Source of the DNA: Opitutia bacterium
Lineage (GTDB): Bacteria > Verrucomicrobiota > Verrucomicrobiia > Opitutales > Opitutaceae
NCBI GenBank assembly: GCA_003157575.1
Contig: PMKA01000141.1
Location: 1 to 9,608 of the forward strand
DNA: 9,608 bases
Reading direction: 5' to 3'
Part shown: in pieces, positions 8,153 through 9,608 of the stretch
How positions within the stretch are numbered: position 1 is the first letter of the stretch
Layout: the number at the start of each line of letters is the position of its first letter
Made by a program: the position numbers and the translations under genes
Notes under the pieces: generated by a model
Seen by the model: only the letters and a program-made list of their open reading frames with translations
Database searches by the model: none
What the model was told of the DNA's origin: nothing

Positions 8153-8158
8153 TACAAT
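8153..8158 (+). promoter_or_regulatory. Possible -10 box for the secreted hydrolase gene
   Basis: TACAAT at 8153-8158 is a five-of-six match to the -10 consensus, 33 bp before the hydrolase ATG. No good -35 box is present at the right distance, so support is weak. Confidence 0.25.
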
Positions 8159-8191
8159 ACAATCGCCGTTTTCGCGCAGCCAGCATGCCCC

Positions 8192-9094
8192 ATGAAATCC
8201 TCCCTCGCACTCGTCTTCTCCATGCTTCTCGCCGGCGTCCCGGCCCTTTTCGCCGCTCCCAGGACACTCCAGCTCTGGCCGGAGGCGGCGCCAGGGGAGA
8301 CCGCCACGCTGCCCCCGGAGGCGAACATGACAAAACCGACGGACCGTATCGTCGCCGGCCGGCCGGTGATCCGGTTCGGGAACGTCTCCCACCCCACGCT
8401 CACGATCTATTCGCCCGACGCGGCGAAGAACACGGGGGCCGCGGTGCTCGTCTGCCCGGGCGGCGGCTACAACATCGTCGCGATCGACCTGGAAGGCACC
8501 GAGGTGGCCGAATGGTTGAACTCCATCGGGATCACCGCGGCGGTGCTCAAATATCGCGTGCCTCCACGGCCCGGCCTGCCCGTCTACCTGCCGCCGCTCC
8601 AGGACGCGCAGCGCGCCCTCGGACTGGTCCGTCATCAGGCAAAAGAGCTCGGCATCGATCCCCGGCGGATAGGCGTGCTCGGATTCTCAGCCGGCGGCCA
8701 CCTCGCCGCCATGCTCGGCAACCACCACGACGCGCGCACCTACCCCCGGGTTGACGAGGCCGACCAGACGAGCTGCCGTCCGGATTTCGTTGTGCTCATC
8801 TACCCGGGCTACCTGGCCCTCGCGGAAAAGGACTTCGCCCTGAATCCCGATCTGAACGTGTCCGCAGGCGCGACGCCGCCGACCTTTCTGGCCATGGCCG
8901 AGGACGACCCGGTGCACGTCGAGAATGCGCTGGTCTACTATTCGGCGCTGCGCCGGGCCGGGGTCCCCGCCGAGATGCATCTCTATCCGGTCGGCGGCCA
9001 TGGCTACGGCCTCCGCCGCACGGCCGCGACAGTGACCACGTGGCCCGACCGCGTGGAGGATTGGCTGAAGGCCGCCGGCTGGCTGAAGCCCTAG
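8192..9094 (+). CDS. Secreted alpha/beta hydrolase (acetyl-xylan-esterase-like)
   Basis: A 300-residue exported serine hydrolase. Residues 1-22 form a signal peptide (basic MK start, hydrophobic core, cleavage probably after AlFA or FAA). The mature protein starts with LQLWPEAAPG, typical of a family of Planctomycetes and Verrucomicrobia esterases near the BD-FAE and Abhydrolase_3 groups. The oxyanion segment is CPGGGYN (88-94), the nucleophile is Ser166 in GFSAGGH, the acid is Asp238 or Asp239 in AEDDPVH, and the base is His270 in GGHGYG, so a full catalytic triad is visible. Relatives include acetyl-xylan and feruloyl esterases, but the substrate cannot be told from sequence. The ATG at 8192 was chosen because it gives the signal peptide directly. 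An open frame reaches back to 8003 through repeat DNA. No Shine-Dalgarno site is seen. Divergent from argF. Confidence 0.9.
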   Translation: MKSSLALVFSMLLAGVPALFAAPRTLQLWPEAAPGETATLPPEANMTKPTDRIVAGRPVIRFGNVSHPTLTIYSPDAAKNTGAAVLVCPGGGYNIVAIDLEGTEVAEWLNSIGITAAVLKYRVPPRPGLPVYLPPLQDAQRALGLVRHQAKELGIDPRRIGVLGFSAGGHLAAMLGNHHDARTYPRVDEADQTSCRPDFVVLIYPGYLALAEKDFALNPDLNVSAGATPPTFLAMAEDDPVHVENALVYYSALRRAGVPAEMHLYPVGGHGYGLRRTAATVTTWPDRVEDWLKAAGWLKP

Positions 9095-9115
9095 GAGTCT
9101 GGCGGCCAGACTCCT
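9093..9115 (+). terminator. Perfect 10-bp hairpin overlapping the hydrolase stop codon
   Basis: AGGAGTCTGG (9093-9102) pairs perfectly with CCAGACTCCT (9106-9115) around a CGG loop, and the stem begins inside the TAG stop codon. It is followed by GACGTTTCGCTGTTG, which has scattered T rather than a clean T-run. A terminator or message-stabilising hairpin is likely. Confidence 0.55.
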
Positions 9116-9165
9116 GACGTTTCGCTGTTGCGCCTGACACCCGTGTGCGCGAGAAATGGCCCTTT

Positions 9166-9608
9166 ATGGCTGACTGTCCCTGTGGCTCCGGTTCCTCCTA
9201 CGAATTGTGCTGCGGCCCCATCATCGCGGGCGCGCCGGCTCCGACCGCGGAAGCGTTGATGCGTTCGCGCTACACGGCCTACGCTAGGCATGCGTACGAC
9301 CATCTCGAACGCTCGCTGAGCGTCGCACAACGCAAGGATTTCTCGCTCAACGATGCGAAACAGTGGGCGGAAAGCTCCGAATGGCTGGGGCTGACAGTCC
9401 TGCGAACCGAGAAAGGCGGCCCCGACGACACCGAGGGCCTTGTCGAGTTTTCCGCGCGTTTCCAGGCCGGCGACAAGATCCACGAGCATGTCGAGACCGC
9501 GTTGTTCGGGCGCGAAGAAGGCAGGTGGGTTTACACAGGCTTCGTGGAGCCGAAGGGGCAGACCGTCCGGCGCGAGAAACCGAAGGTCGGCCGGAACGAC
9601 CCCTGCCC
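9166..9608 (+). CDS. YchJ family protein with SEC-C motifs, cut by the window end
   Basis: The 3' end lies outside the window and 147 residues are visible. The product opens with a SEC-C zinc-binding motif, CPCGSGSSYELCCG (Cys4, Cys6, Cys15, Cys16). An NTF2-like YchJ domain follows, with TAEALMRSRYTAYARH at about 27-42 and a VEFSARFQAGDKIHEH strand region. A second SEC-C motif is starting at the edge (VGRNDPCP), as expected for YchJ/UPF0225 proteins with a motif at each end. SEC-C motifs bind zinc and, in SecA, help contact SecB and ribosomes. The YchJ role itself is not established. The ATG at 9166 was chosen because it places the motif at residue 4. A GTG at 9145 would add seven residues. 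Only GAGAAA is seen as a weak ribosome site. Confidence 0.9.
   Translation, partial: MADCPCGSGSSYELCCGPIIAGAPAPTAEALMRSRYTAYARHAYDHLERSLSVAQRKDFSLNDAKQWAESSEWLGLTVLRTEKGGPDDTEGLVEFSARFQAGDKIHEHVETALFGREEGRWVYTGFVEPKGQTVRREKPKVGRNDPC

Noticed and set aside
8012..8635. Open frame extending argF by about 208 residues upstream
   Set aside because: It runs antisense through the secreted hydrolase gene and the intergenic repeats. ArgF homologues begin at MKHFLKE-type sequence.

Overview
This 9.6 kb window is GC-rich bacterial DNA holding eight protein-coding genes, seven complete and one cut by the right edge. The mix suggests a Gram-negative soil or aquatic heterotroph. It has an MCE/MlaD-type envelope lipid transporter subunit, a fused phosphatase/anti-anti-sigma regulator, ArgF and ArgG, a uronate isomerase, and a secreted carbohydrate-esterase-like hydrolase. 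The gene mix, the poor Shine-Dalgarno sites and the many intergenic hairpin repeats fit the Verrucomicrobiota (Opitutales-like). That placement is inference, because no rRNA or marker gene is present.

Layout. Positions 12-1001 (+) encode an MlaD-family MCE protein, followed by about 290 bp of non-coding DNA with two hairpins and a possible promoter. Positions 1296-3170 (+) encode a 624-residue regulator: response-regulator receiver, coiled coil, SpoIIE/PP2C phosphatase, STAS domain. Positions 3413-3904 (+) encode a small stand-alone nucleotidyltransferase-fold protein (DUF6036/AbiEii-like). It is followed by a large palindromic intergenic element at 3940-4077 built from two inverted REP-like units. 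On the minus strand, read right to left, come argF (8011-7079), argG (6912-5686) and uxaC (5638-4175). Diverging from argF is a secreted alpha/beta hydrolase (8192-9094, +), then a YchJ/SEC-C protein (9166 to the edge, +).

How the genes relate. ArgF and ArgG catalyse consecutive steps of arginine synthesis (ornithine to citrulline to argininosuccinate) and lie in the same order and direction. A hairpin sits just after argF, so argG may also be transcribed separately. uxaC follows argG by 47 bp and could be co-transcribed, although it belongs to uronate catabolism. The hydrolase would deacylate plant-type polysaccharides or related esters, which fits uronate use, but this link is inference. 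The envelope gene, the regulator and the nucleotidyltransferase look like separate transcription units.

I found no clear undescribed multi-gene system. The most interesting items are the REPIN-like palindrome, a dispersed hairpin repeat placed at gene boundaries, the phosphatase-STAS fusion, and an arginine-rich short reading frame that ends on the argG start codon. No tRNA, rRNA, CRISPR array, insertion sequence or replication origin was seen.
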